Shown: positions 37,352 to 48,059 of the stretch, piece by piece
Numbering within the stretch: the first letter of the stretch is position 1
Layout: every line of letters begins with the position of its first letter
Origin: Sycobia sp. Sy_11
Lineage: Eukaryota > Arthropoda > Insecta > Hymenoptera > Epichrysomallidae
Assembly (NCBI GenBank): GCA_018907035.1
Contig: JACCIC010000213.1
Location: 496,001 to 560,000, forward strand
DNA length: 64,000 nt
Reading direction: 5' to 3'
The notes under the pieces: generated by a model
The model's database searches: none
Told to the model about the DNA's origin: nothing
The model's input: only the letters and a program-made list of their open reading frames with translations
Position numbers and translations under genes: made by a program

Positions 37352-37393
<42 letters not shown>
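37352..37393. repeat. (TA)n microsatellite
   Basis: 42-bp TA tract. Confidence 0.95.
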
Positions 37394-37396
<3 letters not shown>

Positions 37397-38575
37397 TAAA
37401 GTTTCATAAAGATTCCAATCCGTGTGCAGTCTCAGGACTAGCTAAGTATTTAGAAAACGTATAAGTTATGGGAGAATTGCTATAATCCTCATTTTCGTGG
37501 ACCTGGACAATTGAAATTTTCCACAGTATGTCCAAACAGCGAAGAAGATACGCACTTTCTAATCTTAATATTTCATAAAATCGACGATCAGCCAGCTCGA
37601 GCGGCATTTTCCACAGATTGGTTTGGCGCACATCTCAGTGAGTTTGTGCACGGATCCGAAACTAAGCACTGGGCGTCCCATTGTCGTTCGACGGTAATGG
37701 GTTTACTATTCGGTATCGGGGGGGGGGGAGGCTATCGTATTGTACCGACGTATAAACCAGGAGCGAAACTTTATCCGTAATCAAATCGTACCGCGGGATA
37801 CGCAGTTTTATTCGCAGTCCAAGAGACTTTCCGTAATCGAAAGTTCGAATAGATTCGCTTGCCGCGAAATTGGCCATTATCCTGCATGTGTCCGAAATCA
37901 TAATGAAATTTCACCATTCTAAGCACAATGGATAATTTGTGGAATCGCGCGAAAGTACGCGTCACTTTCGTAGAGATCGTATTACAAAAACTCAAGAATA
38001 ATCTGCGATACGGTACGGAAAAATCATCTAACCTGCGCGCGCGTCGGATCAGTCTCGTCTCGGAGCTTTTAAAGTGTCGCGATCGATTGAAAATTTAAAT
38101 GAATCCCGAGGCTTCGCAGTTGACAACAACGGCAAAGCGAATTAATACTTTGGCACCGCGTGCCAAATGCATTTTTTACGTACCATTTTTTACGTACAAC
38201 CACGTTAAAAATGCATTTTGTTTTAATTGCGCCGTAAAAATTCGAAAGTTTACGACCGACAATTCCGCGAGCTTTGAGTTCTTGAATTAAAAAGCTAAAA
38301 AGAGGCAAAGTTAGCGACAATCATCAACTTATATATATGCTTATATATCGCTTTATAAGATGCCAGCCGGTCCTATTTCTGCGATAAAGGATAAATGTAT
38401 GTCGGCAAGTTTTAATCGCAAGATCGATTGACTGTTGGTCGAGCCCCCCCCCCCTCCCCGCGGCGCGTTCACCAGCTTGGACACGCAAACGAGCAGCTTC
38501 GCGAGTCGAGGATAAATTATGCTTATATCTCGCTCTCCTATCCCCGTAAATCTTCCTGCCCCTGTTCTAGCTTTT

Positions 38576-38576
<1 letters not shown>

Positions 38577-38606
<30 letters not shown>
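38577..38606 (+). repeat. (GA)n microsatellite
   Basis: Pure GA tract, opposed by CT at 38795. Confidence 0.95.
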
Positions 38607-38610
<4 letters not shown>

Positions 38611-38794
38611 CAAAATAAGTCTCATCCGACGCCTCTACCTATTTTCTTCCCGTCCCTCCTGCTTTTTGCCATCTTTATACCACCGCGCGCTCCTTTCTCC
38701 CATTGACGCAGTAGATTCGCCTATCGCTCCTCTCTCTCCCTCTCTCGCCCTATATCTTTTCCATCTTCCCTTGCTCCTTTCCTCTCGCTCGCCA

Positions 38795-38836
<42 letters not shown>
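38795..38836 (+). repeat. (CT)n microsatellite
   Basis: CT tract ending in a gcgcgcg step. Confidence 0.95.
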
Positions 38837-38838
<2 letters not shown>

Positions 38839-39120
38839 GCGCGAGCGCGGCCGCGCGGCCCTGCAGCGCCCAGAGTCACGTCGACGCTGGAGCGGCGGTA
38901 GTAGGCTCGCTCGGAACAAGGGGTTAAGCCCCTCCATTATTCAGCTCTTCATTATATATGAATAAATTTTCGAGCAATGCCGAGATAAAGCTGCCAAGTT
39001 TTCGAGAGCGGCGCGGGCGGGCGCGCGGGCCTGCAGCTCTCGCGCGCTGAATATTTAGAGGGGCACTGTCACGCAATATCGTTACCGCTCATCTTCTCCT
39101 GCCTTTGCGCCCGCCCTCCC

Positions 39121-39123
<3 letters not shown>

Positions 39124-39160
<37 letters not shown>
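39124..39160 (+). repeat. (CT)n microsatellite
   Basis: 37-bp CT tract, opposed by GA at 39383. Confidence 0.95.
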
Positions 39161-39164
<4 letters not shown>

Positions 39165-39382
39165 TTTCTTTTCCTCCGCCTCTCCGCTCTAACCCTCTCC
39201 CCCTCCCCCCCGCCCGCGCCGCTCTCTTTATTTCCTCTCTTTTCCAAAGTGAGAGCTACCGTACGGTCTCGCGCACTCAGCTGTCGTATATCTACTGATT
39301 AATGCAGCCGATCGCGCGAATCGCACCCGAGTTTTTGGCCGTAAGTGAGACAAAGAGGGGGCGCGAGGGGCGCGTAATAAGA

Positions 39383-39408
39383 CAGAGAGAGAGAGAGAGA
39401 GGGAGAGA
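39383..39408 (+). repeat. (GA)n microsatellite
   Basis: GA tract with one GGG. Confidence 0.9.
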
Positions 39409-40606
39409 GGGGGGCAGAGAGAAGAGGAGCCAAAGAAAAAGGAGAGGGGCATCCGTCAAGAAGTTGTTGGCCGTGGAGATTCGGCGCGAAGTAGTCTTTA
39501 TCCGGTTGAGACTTAATTGGACCCTTGCCGTGACTGGTTCTTATTAGGAGGGGCGGGGGGGGATTGGGAATGAAGAGGGTGAACAGAGTGCTGTCTCCCC
39601 CTCGCGGATCTTAGGCCTGTATCATTCCCATGGAGGGATAACAGATGCAAGTCCTTGATGTCCCTCTTCAATTTAATGGAATTCGGCAGAAATTATGTAG
39701 AAATTCTTTTAGTCCAGAAATTTTCTTCCTCGGATTTTTGATAATTTTCTTTTGAAATTTTTTCAGTAAAATACAGCTTTATGCAGATGCATTTACTAAT
39801 TCTTGAATGACGGCCTATAAAAATTTTTTTTTGATTGGTGAAAAGATACAGATACGATACAGTTCGCCAGAATCTGACGGACCTAGAGATTTTTAAGGAT
39901 AATTTAATGCCTATTTTTTCTGAAAACTCGTGAATCAAGCGAGAGAATTTTAATTTTTCTATTTCCTAAAAGATATCCCAATTGAGCGTATGTTCGATGA
40001 TCCCATATATGTGATCGTACTGTCACTCATGGTAATTACTTAGCTAGCATAGCTCGTTAATTTTTTTTATTGCTCCTTTTTATTATTTCTGATTCTAATT
40101 TACACTCGTTAAACTGGCTAAAATCAAAATTGTCTCATACATATTGAAACATCGTCATTATAAATTATTACATATCGATGTCAATATGGACGATGAATTT
40201 AATTTTAAATAATTGCAATGCAATCTCATCCCGAAAGATCTAATTTCCCTCGAAAATGATCTTTTTTAGATTAAATTCCAAGGATTTATTTCAATTTTTT
40301 TGTCGTTGGAAATCTGACTCCTTATATATTGCAGAATTATCGGTCAAAGTACCGGCCGAGCCACGCGCGGAACCTGCTACAGTCGCACAACCGGCGCCAC
40401 AGCGTCAAATCCCCGCCGTCGTCAGATCCCGACTTCTCGCTCGAGCGCCGCGCGACTTCGCATCGGCCGTGGAGACCGCGCGCGGCACTGCGGGGAATTT
40501 CGGGGCAGCGGCCCGGCTTACGTCACACGGGGCGCTTTTACGCGGCACGATGTAAAAGGGCGATTTCCCGGAGCATTAGCGCGGGGGCGGGGGGGGGCAT
40601 TGAGCC

Positions 40607-40630
40607 GAGAGAGAGAGAGAGAGAGAGAGA
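40607..40630 (+). repeat. (GA)n microsatellite
   Basis: Pure GA tract 96 bp from an opposing CT tract. Confidence 0.95.
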
Positions 40631-40724
40631 TGGCAGGCGGAGGCGCGGCGGCAGCGGAGCGCGCTCGCCTCGCCGACCCGAAATAAATCCGTTTCCGATA
40701 CCCTTTGTAATTTGATATGATCGG

Positions 40725-40726
<2 letters not shown>

Positions 40727-40763
<37 letters not shown>

Positions 40764-40768
40764 ATCTG
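40727..40768 (+). repeat. (CT)n microsatellite
   Basis: CT tract with a short (ATCT) tail. Confidence 0.95.
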
Positions 40769-41689
40769 GTTTTTTTTCCTCCCGTAGACGTACATCCACA
40801 TGTCTCGTAAGCCGAGCAGATAGAAGGAGAGCAAAAGGAGCAGCGCGATGGACTGGATCCACGAGTGGGGGGGGGGGAGAGAAAGGGATCGAACCTCGAC
40901 AGACGCGGGGCGGCGGCAAGAGAGAGAAGCGGAGAGCGAGAGCGGGGAGCTTTCGACGGACAAGATTCTCCGGGCCCTCGGACTGCGGGCGCGCGACGCG
41001 ACGCGCCTGGTGGGCCGCCCGTCACGGGAAATCGGATGATGTCGAGTTAACGCTCGAAGGTGGACCGGACCGTCGCGCGATCGTAGCCGTACATCGGCGG
41101 CTGGGGTGGAGGGGGGGGGGCTGCTCGCAGGCGCGCTCGCGGACGAGCGCTGAAAAATTGCGTTTGCCCCGAGCAGCGTGACGGGTCGCTTTGGGATTCG
41201 AGTCGGGTCGCGCGTTAGCTGCGTGGAGCTGATCTAATTTGTTTTTGTTTTTTTTTTTTGTTTTGTCTTCGATACGTATCGGTATATAAAAGAAGACATT
41301 GATAAGAAAAATTTAACAAAGAGGTTTTATCGCCTGGTTGTCGATTCTTCTGAACGATAGCCTGATTTGAGAATGGGACAGTTTTTTAACTTTTTATTAC
41401 GTGTCGAATTTTTGAAATTAATTATTAATTATTTACTAAATTTTCATATTTAAATCTAAAAAATCCTCGCTATTTCATTTATTTTATTTATGACTCGCGT
41501 CGCCTTATCTAAGCTTTGTTCGAGATAATTTTTTAACCGATTGCTTTCCACATCGTAAATTGTTTTTAGGCATAATGCAAAGAAGATGAATTTCATTGTA
41601 GTAGCAATAAATCTCATTAACTCTATACCAATATCCCAAAGAAACAGCGTTTGCTCGTGTGCTCGCTAAAATCTGGAAAATTAATATAA

Positions 41690-42178
41690 ACTAATTTAAA
41701 CTTTTTTCACGATTATCATTCAAATGAAAGAGTGGATAAAAAAAAGTATGCTAAAGTTATTCGACTGCACACTAAGACTGCTACTTATGTATTAAGAGAC
41801 AAAACTTTCGATATATGTGAACTAAAGACTACGCGTCGCCACCTGGTTACAGATACAACTCCTCGGTATGCAATTATTGCATATAAGTTACGAGTCCGGC
41901 TCCTATCCTTTGCTGCCTCAACATATTCGTTTTTCGGTGAAATTTGATTGCAATCGATGAATTTTTTTTTGTAGATTTACTTAGTCACAGAAACCTACGT
42001 TGTACCAGCTATAATAGCAATACCAGCGATCAGTTCGCAATTGAGGCAAATTGCATTTTATGCCTTGAGAAATATAAAAAGAATAAACAGTTCAAACTAA
42101 AAAAAATCATATTATTACATATAGTTGACGTATTCAATTACGCCATGGATGTGCATGATGAAAATGGTTTTAAATAAG
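41690..42178 (+). pseudogene. Unrecognised coding-like segment broken by a frameshift
   Basis: Two long open frames abut. Frame 2 is open from 41690 to the stop at 41947. Frame 3 (41944 register, open to the TAA at 42178) takes over. The first half is basic, with readable stretches such as YAKVIRLHTKTATYVLRDK. The second ends with a Cys-pair region (ANCILCLEKYKKN) and KIILLHIVDVFNYAMDVHD. Neither contains microsatellite-derived repeats, unlike nearly all other open frames here. No family was recognised. No splice acceptor of good quality was noted, although a T-rich run ending in tttttttttgtag (about 41961-41973) precedes much of the second half and could be an intron end. Alternatives are a decayed transposon or viral gene, or two exons of a host gene, or chance. 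Confidence 0.3.
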
Positions 42179-42697
42179 AAAAATTATAAATATACCCGTT
42201 CGATAATTCACGCCTTACGCACAAAGGGTGTATAACATCAATTTTTGACATATTCAGTTAAGTTGAATTACACGACTTTTTAATGTATCAGAAGTGTATA
42301 CGAGAAAAAGTTCAATAAACAAATTATTTTTTTTTTTAAATTTAATATATATCGATTCATCAACTGTTTTTTTTTTTGCGCGTTTTTATCAAGACCACCT
42401 ACTGGGCTCGTTGGCGCGCGATGAGAGGTCGTTTAATCTCGGACTCAGTACATGGATGATGGATCGGTCACTGGCAATATTGTAAGGCACGAAAGTGCCG
42501 AAAATTGATCGCGGGAGGCGAAAATATCGGAATGTATAAACGACCGATTATCATGAATGAAATTCTTCATTGTCCGCAATCTTAAATAAATTGTAACGTC
42601 CTTCGATCGATTTATTGCCGATGATTGATTGATTTATCGCGTACTAAATAAAAATGTGGCCGAATCGTTGTTGTTCAAATTCTCGAGTGCTCGCTAA

Positions 42698-42764
42698 ATA
42701 TATATATATATATAGATATATATTATCGCGATATATATATATATATATAGATATATATAGATAT
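42698..42764. repeat. (TA)n palindromic tract around tcgcga
   Basis: Two TA arms with gata steps flank ttatcgcgata at 42722-42732, forming a long near-perfect palindrome. Confidence 0.9.
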
Positions 42765-43280
42765 TTTAATCCTTATCTTATTTGTCTGATAAAATTTTTA
42801 GCGCCGATCGAACTTTTCCGCTTCTCCGCCTATTATCCGCGGTCGTTATTGCAAATATTTGAGAAAGCAGGACTCCTGAACGCTCCGATCGTCGACGCCT
42901 CGAATTGATCGAATGATCCGGGCCTTCGGTCTGTTTGACGCGCCGTCGCGCGAGATAGCCGCGGGAGGGGGGGGGGTTGGCGGAAAAATAGACGATTACG
43001 ACGATCAGCGTGAGATTTGCATTGATCGCGGGGCACGGGCGCCCGGCGCCCGGCGTACGTACGGGACGGGGCGGAGGCCGCGGCGCGACAGCGACTCGAG
43101 GTGTCTCGCTCTTATCAGGCCGCGGCACGGACCGATGACTTTTTTTTCCGCTCTCCCGCCTCCGCCCCGTCAACCCTCCGGGCCCCGCGAGAAAGTGCCG
43201 CTCGGCACCGGCCGCGCCGAGATCGCATTAGCCTAGAAAGCCGCGGCGCGCGCACTCTGTCATTTCAAATCCGTGCCCCT

Positions 43281-43287
43281 GTCTCTC

Positions 43288-43328
<41 letters not shown>

Positions 43329-43332
43329 CTCT
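43281..43332 (+). repeat. (CT)n microsatellite, interrupted
   Basis: CT tract with gt steps, opposed by GA at 43436. Confidence 0.95.
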
Positions 43333-43435
43333 GGTTCGTACGCGCACCTGTACGCGAACCAGTAGACCCCTCAAAGGGTACATTTATACGTATGCGTATA
43401 CATATATGCGTAGAATACACGCACGCACGAACAGC

Positions 43436-43475
43436 AGAGAGAGAGACAGAGAGAGCGAGAGAGAGAGAGAGAGAG
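43436..43475 (+). repeat. (GA)n microsatellite, interrupted
   Basis: GA tract with ca and cg steps. Confidence 0.95.
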
Positions 43476-43915
43476 GCTTTGCAGCAGCATTTCCGCCTGT
43501 CTCTCCTTCACTACCCGGCCCTGCTGGGATTATGCCCGTGGTGCTCCGCTGTCTCTTTCCTGACCTCGCCCCGCTCCTCGCCGCCCTTGCCCGCCCCCCC
43601 CACCGGCTCTCCCGGTCTCCCTCCGGGCTCGTTGTTCGGTTTCACCCCACCCCCTCGCCCCCCTCGCCGTCCAGCGCTCGGCGTCGCCTCGTCCTTCTCT
43701 CGCCCGCCGACGGGAGAGATGGAAAATAGTCGGAGGTATATCTTTGGCGCGGGGAGTGGACATCCATTAGCGAGCTTTGTGCCGCTCGCTCGGGCGCAAT
43801 TCCGAACCCCCCCCCTCCCCCCTTCCTCCTCATCCCCCGACTTCTCACGGTCGCGCTCTCCGCCCGTCCCTCCGACCCGACCGTGTCCACGGTGTGTATA
43901 TATACATATATAACC

Positions 43916-43941
43916 CTCTCTCTCTCTCTCTCTCTCTCTCG
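43916..43941 (+). repeat. (CT)n microsatellite
   Basis: Pure CT tract. Confidence 0.95.
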
Positions 43942-45218
43942 CTCCTCCCGTAATTCTTCCGGCCCTCGTCCCTTTCGCCCCTTTCTTCTTTTTCCCATTG
44001 CCGCGCACGCGCCACTTGGCGATCTTTTTTTTTTTTTTTTACCCCTTTCGTCCCATCTCCGTGCCGGCTCTTTCTTGGATCCTCGCTGTGATTCGCTGTG
44101 ATCTTTCTGTTTTTTTTTTCAACGGCAGTCCGTATAAAAGAGGCTTTTTTTGTTTGTTCCTGTATAATAATTATTCGTTGGATGTACTTACGAGCGAAAT
44201 GGAAAAGGCTTGCTTCTCGAATTATTATTACTAGTTTAATTTAATTTTGTTCTTTTTTTTCCTCTTACGCGCGCTGTTTCGATTTTTTGTTTCTTGTAGT
44301 TTTAGCTTCAGAGAGAAAAGTGTTTTATCTTAGAAATTCGAACGCACAATTGTCGTTCCAAGTGAAATTATGCATTAAAGCGACAGAACTTGAAGCTTAT
44401 ATTAGGAATTATTACATTACCGTATGCACTCTCTACGGGGTACATTTGGTCGAGTGAGACAAAACAATTGGAAATACAATATTCGAAAATTCCGTGGTAA
44501 ATATGATGGTAAATATAGACGGGAAATTGCTTTTTAAAACAGTTACTTTATATAAATTTTAAAATAAATACCAATGTCAAACGTCAAAACTCATTATTAA
44601 CATAAAGAATTTTGTCGCTGTGTAAAGCCATTGTGTAAAAAAAAAAAAAATAATAGCTTACCTTCGAAACTTTGTTAACGTATAAAATAATGTATAAAAC
44701 TATAAAAATATAATTTTGCCATATAAGTTCTGACGAATCTAATGTATGCATTTTTGTAAAGCTTAACAACCTCTCAACGAAATTCGCTGGAAAAAAAAAA
44801 AAAATATACTTTACTTCTACGTAACTACTTCACGCCAAGTATATAACGATCTATATACGTAGAAGGTACTGGCCTTGAGCTGCTCGCATACATAATCGTA
44901 TGGGCACTGTTAATTCGCGCGCATTCAAAGCTCCCGGGATTTAATTCGTTTGCGCGACCCTCCTCTGCACTTCCTCCCGACATATCTCCAAGTTTTACCC
45001 GCGAGATCGCGAACGATCCACGGAGCCGAACGCGTGCGCTTGTGCTTCTCGAAACAGCCTTGCGTACAGGTGTGCCCCCCCCCCACCTTTGTCAGGAGAT
45101 AAGTGCGCGAGATCCACGCGACGGCGAGGACGAGGATTAAAGCAAAAGATTCTTAAAAGCTCGATTGAAGTGGGCGGAGAAAAAGTAAGCTGTCGATCCG
45201 AGGGGTTCATGTTAATGT

Positions 45219-45220
<2 letters not shown>

Positions 45221-45261
<41 letters not shown>
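45221..45261. repeat. (TA)n microsatellite
   Basis: 41-bp TA tract. Confidence 0.95.
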
Positions 45262-45263
<2 letters not shown>

Positions 45264-45789
45264 CATATATAGCCAATACATCAGATCTTTAATCGGCTTT
45301 CGTTTACACGGAACAAAAGCAAAACGTATCGCATGCGGCCGAGCGAGCTGCATGAAGGTCGACGAAGAAAATTTACAGAGTCCCCGCGATGAATGCCAAA
45401 GATGAGCAATTATCGCGTCAGGTAATTATGCTTATCGATCAAGTGCGGCTCTCGCTAAGCCTCTTCTGTTCGTCTTCACTAAACGAATTAACACGGCGGC
45501 AAAATACATTGAAATAAGTCGCGCGAGAAATCGTCAAATTGACGTGCGGAACCAGGGGGGGGGTGGATTATAAAATTTCGAATTTATCGAATTTATCAGA
45601 TTTGCGAGGGAATAAAGTCAGATAAATGATTTTGGAAAAAAATTTATATTTTTTTTTTATTTTTGTATACAATATGCCAGATGCGTGCTCCGTTCGTCAT
45701 CCGGAAGCAACGCGTTATTATACTGAATAATGAATGTAAAGTTAAATAATGCTAAAAAAAACTTCTTTGATGTATAAATTATATAAAAC

Positions 45790-45792
<3 letters not shown>

Positions 45793-45843
<51 letters not shown>
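45793..45843. repeat. (TA)n microsatellite
   Basis: 51-bp TA tract. Confidence 0.95.
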
Positions 45844-45846
<3 letters not shown>

Positions 45847-46511
45847 ATGTATATATAGAAGAAGTTGATTGAATTCAAAATTGTAATTATCGATGCAATT
45901 CGTTATTGAAATTAATGCAATTTCAAATTAATATAATGTCTAATACTCTAATTTTTTAATACTACAAACGGTTATTGTAATTGTAATATGACGCTTATTT
46001 ATTGCGCTAAATTATTGGGCATATTAAATGAATCTAAGAAATATATACAATTATCATTCAATAATCAGAAAAAATGAAATTTATTATTATAATGATGGGT
46101 AATTTCACAATAATACTTCCTATATCTTATCAATAAGTCTATGGTTTTTTTTTCATCTACAAAACCATTGACCTACAGTGCTTACCGTCGTCTTGAAACT
46201 GAATAATATAAAATACATTTCATATTTCGTTTATTTTAATTTCATACTGTTTATAAATTATGTCCTCAGTCGATCGACAGCATCCTCGCATATTTTCAAA
46301 AATTGTCCGGACAAAGTATCGCTTTCCCCGATAACCTGTACGCAATCTCATCCAGTGACGGAAAAATGAACAATGAAAGAAAGACAGACAGAAACGGCTC
46401 ATTAATTAACAAAGCTTACGATAGTAAACCACTCCTCCCCCTTCATTAGCCAAACGGCACATCCCCAAAATAGTCCATGGAAACTTCGCCTATATGCATG
46501 TAAACACGCGT

Positions 46512-46544
46512 GCGCGCGCGCGCACACACACACACACACACACA
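46512..46544 (+). repeat. Compound (GC)n(CA)n tract
   Basis: GC run passing into CA, Z-DNA-prone. Confidence 0.9.
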
Positions 46545-46830
46545 GCAAGTATCCCTTGTTCCTCGGCAACCGATGGCATCGACCGATGCTTTTTCCTCTA
46601 ATCGCTTCGAAAATCCCTCCTCCCCCGCCGTCCCCCAGCCCCTCGGTTCCTTGTACACAGATATTATAGACAAATGGCGGGCTCTCCGCGCAACCAGCTC
46701 CGCGCGCCTATACACGGGGAAATATATAAGCCGTGCGCGCCAGCTGCACATTTCCCTCCCCAACCCCCGCTCCCGGTAAAACGCGGAGAAATACAGCCCT
46801 GGATGCCGCGGCTGCTGCACTCGTCTGTGT

Positions 46831-46860
46831 GTATGTATGTATGTATGTATGTATGTATGT
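46831..46860 (+). repeat. (GTAT)n microsatellite
   Basis: Tetranucleotide run of about 7 units. Confidence 0.95.
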
Positions 46861-47018
46861 GCAGCGGATACATAACCTCGTTATACCAGTCCCGGTGTAT
46901 CTTAATATATTCCTTTGGAAATATCCCCTGTTCTTATATGTAGAACGAGCTCGGTAGGAGCGAAGGTAGGAAAGGCTCGTGGGCACGACGCAAACACAGA
47001 CACTCCCCTATATATGTG

Positions 47019-47022
<4 letters not shown>

Positions 47023-47065
<43 letters not shown>
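47023..47065. repeat. (TA)n microsatellite
   Basis: 43-bp TA tract in a GC island. Confidence 0.95.
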
Positions 47066-47068
<3 letters not shown>

Positions 47069-47400
47069 GAGGGAGAGCGTGCAGCGTACGACGCATACAT
47101 ACCGATACGACGGTTTAATAAATGAGAGTAAACGAAAGAAGGAGGTGGGGAGAGCGTGGGCGCGCGCGACACACACGGCGCACAAAAGTCCATTGTGTCG
47201 TCGCGGCGCTCGAATTGTTTGCGCCCTCCCACCCCCCACACCCCCCCCCGACTCCTTCCCGCGACGGCAGTTTCTCCTAGGCTTTTCCGCGAATCCCCCG
47301 TCCCCGTAGCTTTTACCTTTTCCCCGAAGCAAAGCGTATCGCGAGCGCGCCGCGTATCCTCCTCCCCGAGAACATAGAGAACCCTTTCTTGCTCCTTCAC

Positions 47401-47425
47401 CTCTCTCTCTCTCTCTCTCTCTCTC
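47401..47425 (+). repeat. (CT)n microsatellite
   Basis: Pure CT tract, opposed by GA at 47561. Confidence 0.95.
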
Positions 47426-47529
47426 ACACCGTGGAGCGGCACAAAGTGCGCTTTCTTTTTCGCCGCGGCCTTGTTTTTCTCTCCTCTATACGCCAGATAC
47501 CGCTTTTTTGCGTACATTCGCGGAGCAGA

Positions 47530-47531
<2 letters not shown>

Positions 47532-47593
<62 letters not shown>
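47532..47593 (+). repeat. Compound (TA)n(GA)n microsatellite
   Basis: TA to 47560 switching cleanly to GA to 47593. Confidence 0.95.
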
Positions 47594-47595
<2 letters not shown>

Positions 47596-48059
47596 GCGCG
47601 ACGTTTTATTGCCGCCTCGAGGGGTGCGTCTATATCTAGCGGCGATGGAGAGGGGTCGACGTAAGTAGCTGGCTCCGATGTAAAATGAGATTTAGGTACG
47701 GAGCTCTTCCTCTATATCTATACATGTATAAATTTTATGCGAACTTTATGATTCGCGCATCAGTTTTACAGTTATGTGTGGAAAGGAGTCGACGGCCACG
47801 TGGAGGGTGGGGGCGGGGGAAGGTGGAGAGGGTGACATCGGCGAGATATCGAGGTGGATCGCGAGAAGAGAAAGGCGCGCGATTCCGGGTTTTACGATTT
47901 TTAGGGAGCGGATAAATAAATCCATTGCCCCGGCGTGTCGTTGGGTTTTTTCTTTTTTTTTTTTGCCCTCGAAACTGATTACCGATAGCGCGCGTTTGAA
48001 TTTTCACGCGCGTATGCTCGCTGCTCGCACGATGGCGCGATTAAAAATGATGGAAAGAA

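Larger units (their letters stand above)
35441..38440. other. Mostly AT-rich DNA, no gene seen
   Basis: One GC-rich patch at about 36690-37090 and a pair of TA tracts at 37.25-37.39 kb. Nothing recognised at 35.9-36.6 or 37.4-38.4 kb. Confidence 0.6.
38441..41230. other. Two CpG-rich islands with opposing GA/CT tracts
   Basis: Islands at 38440-39560 and 40340-41225 are separated by AT-rich DNA (39650-40330). GAGA-type repeats and CpG density resemble insect promoter-proximal DNA, but no transcript can be assigned. Confidence 0.45.
42880..44090. other. CpG-rich island with opposing CT/GA tracts
   Basis: Contains a G-run at 42966-42976, CT and GA tracts, C-rich runs and a T-run at 44025-44040. 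The 270-codon frame across it is driven by CT/GA repeats and Pro/Arg-rich low complexity. Confidence 0.45.
44091..46500. other. AT-rich DNA, no gene seen
   Basis: Two TA tracts and short A or T homopolymers. Nothing else recognised. Confidence 0.6.
46501..48050. other. CpG-rich island rich in mixed microsatellites
   Basis: GC/CA, GTAT, TA, CT and TA/GA tracts within 1.1 kb. No coding frame free of repeats. Confidence 0.45.

Noticed and set aside
43101..43913. 270-codon plus-strand open frame
   Set aside because: It is composed of CT-derived SLSLSL, GA-derived ERERE and Pro/Arg low complexity. No domain or splice context.
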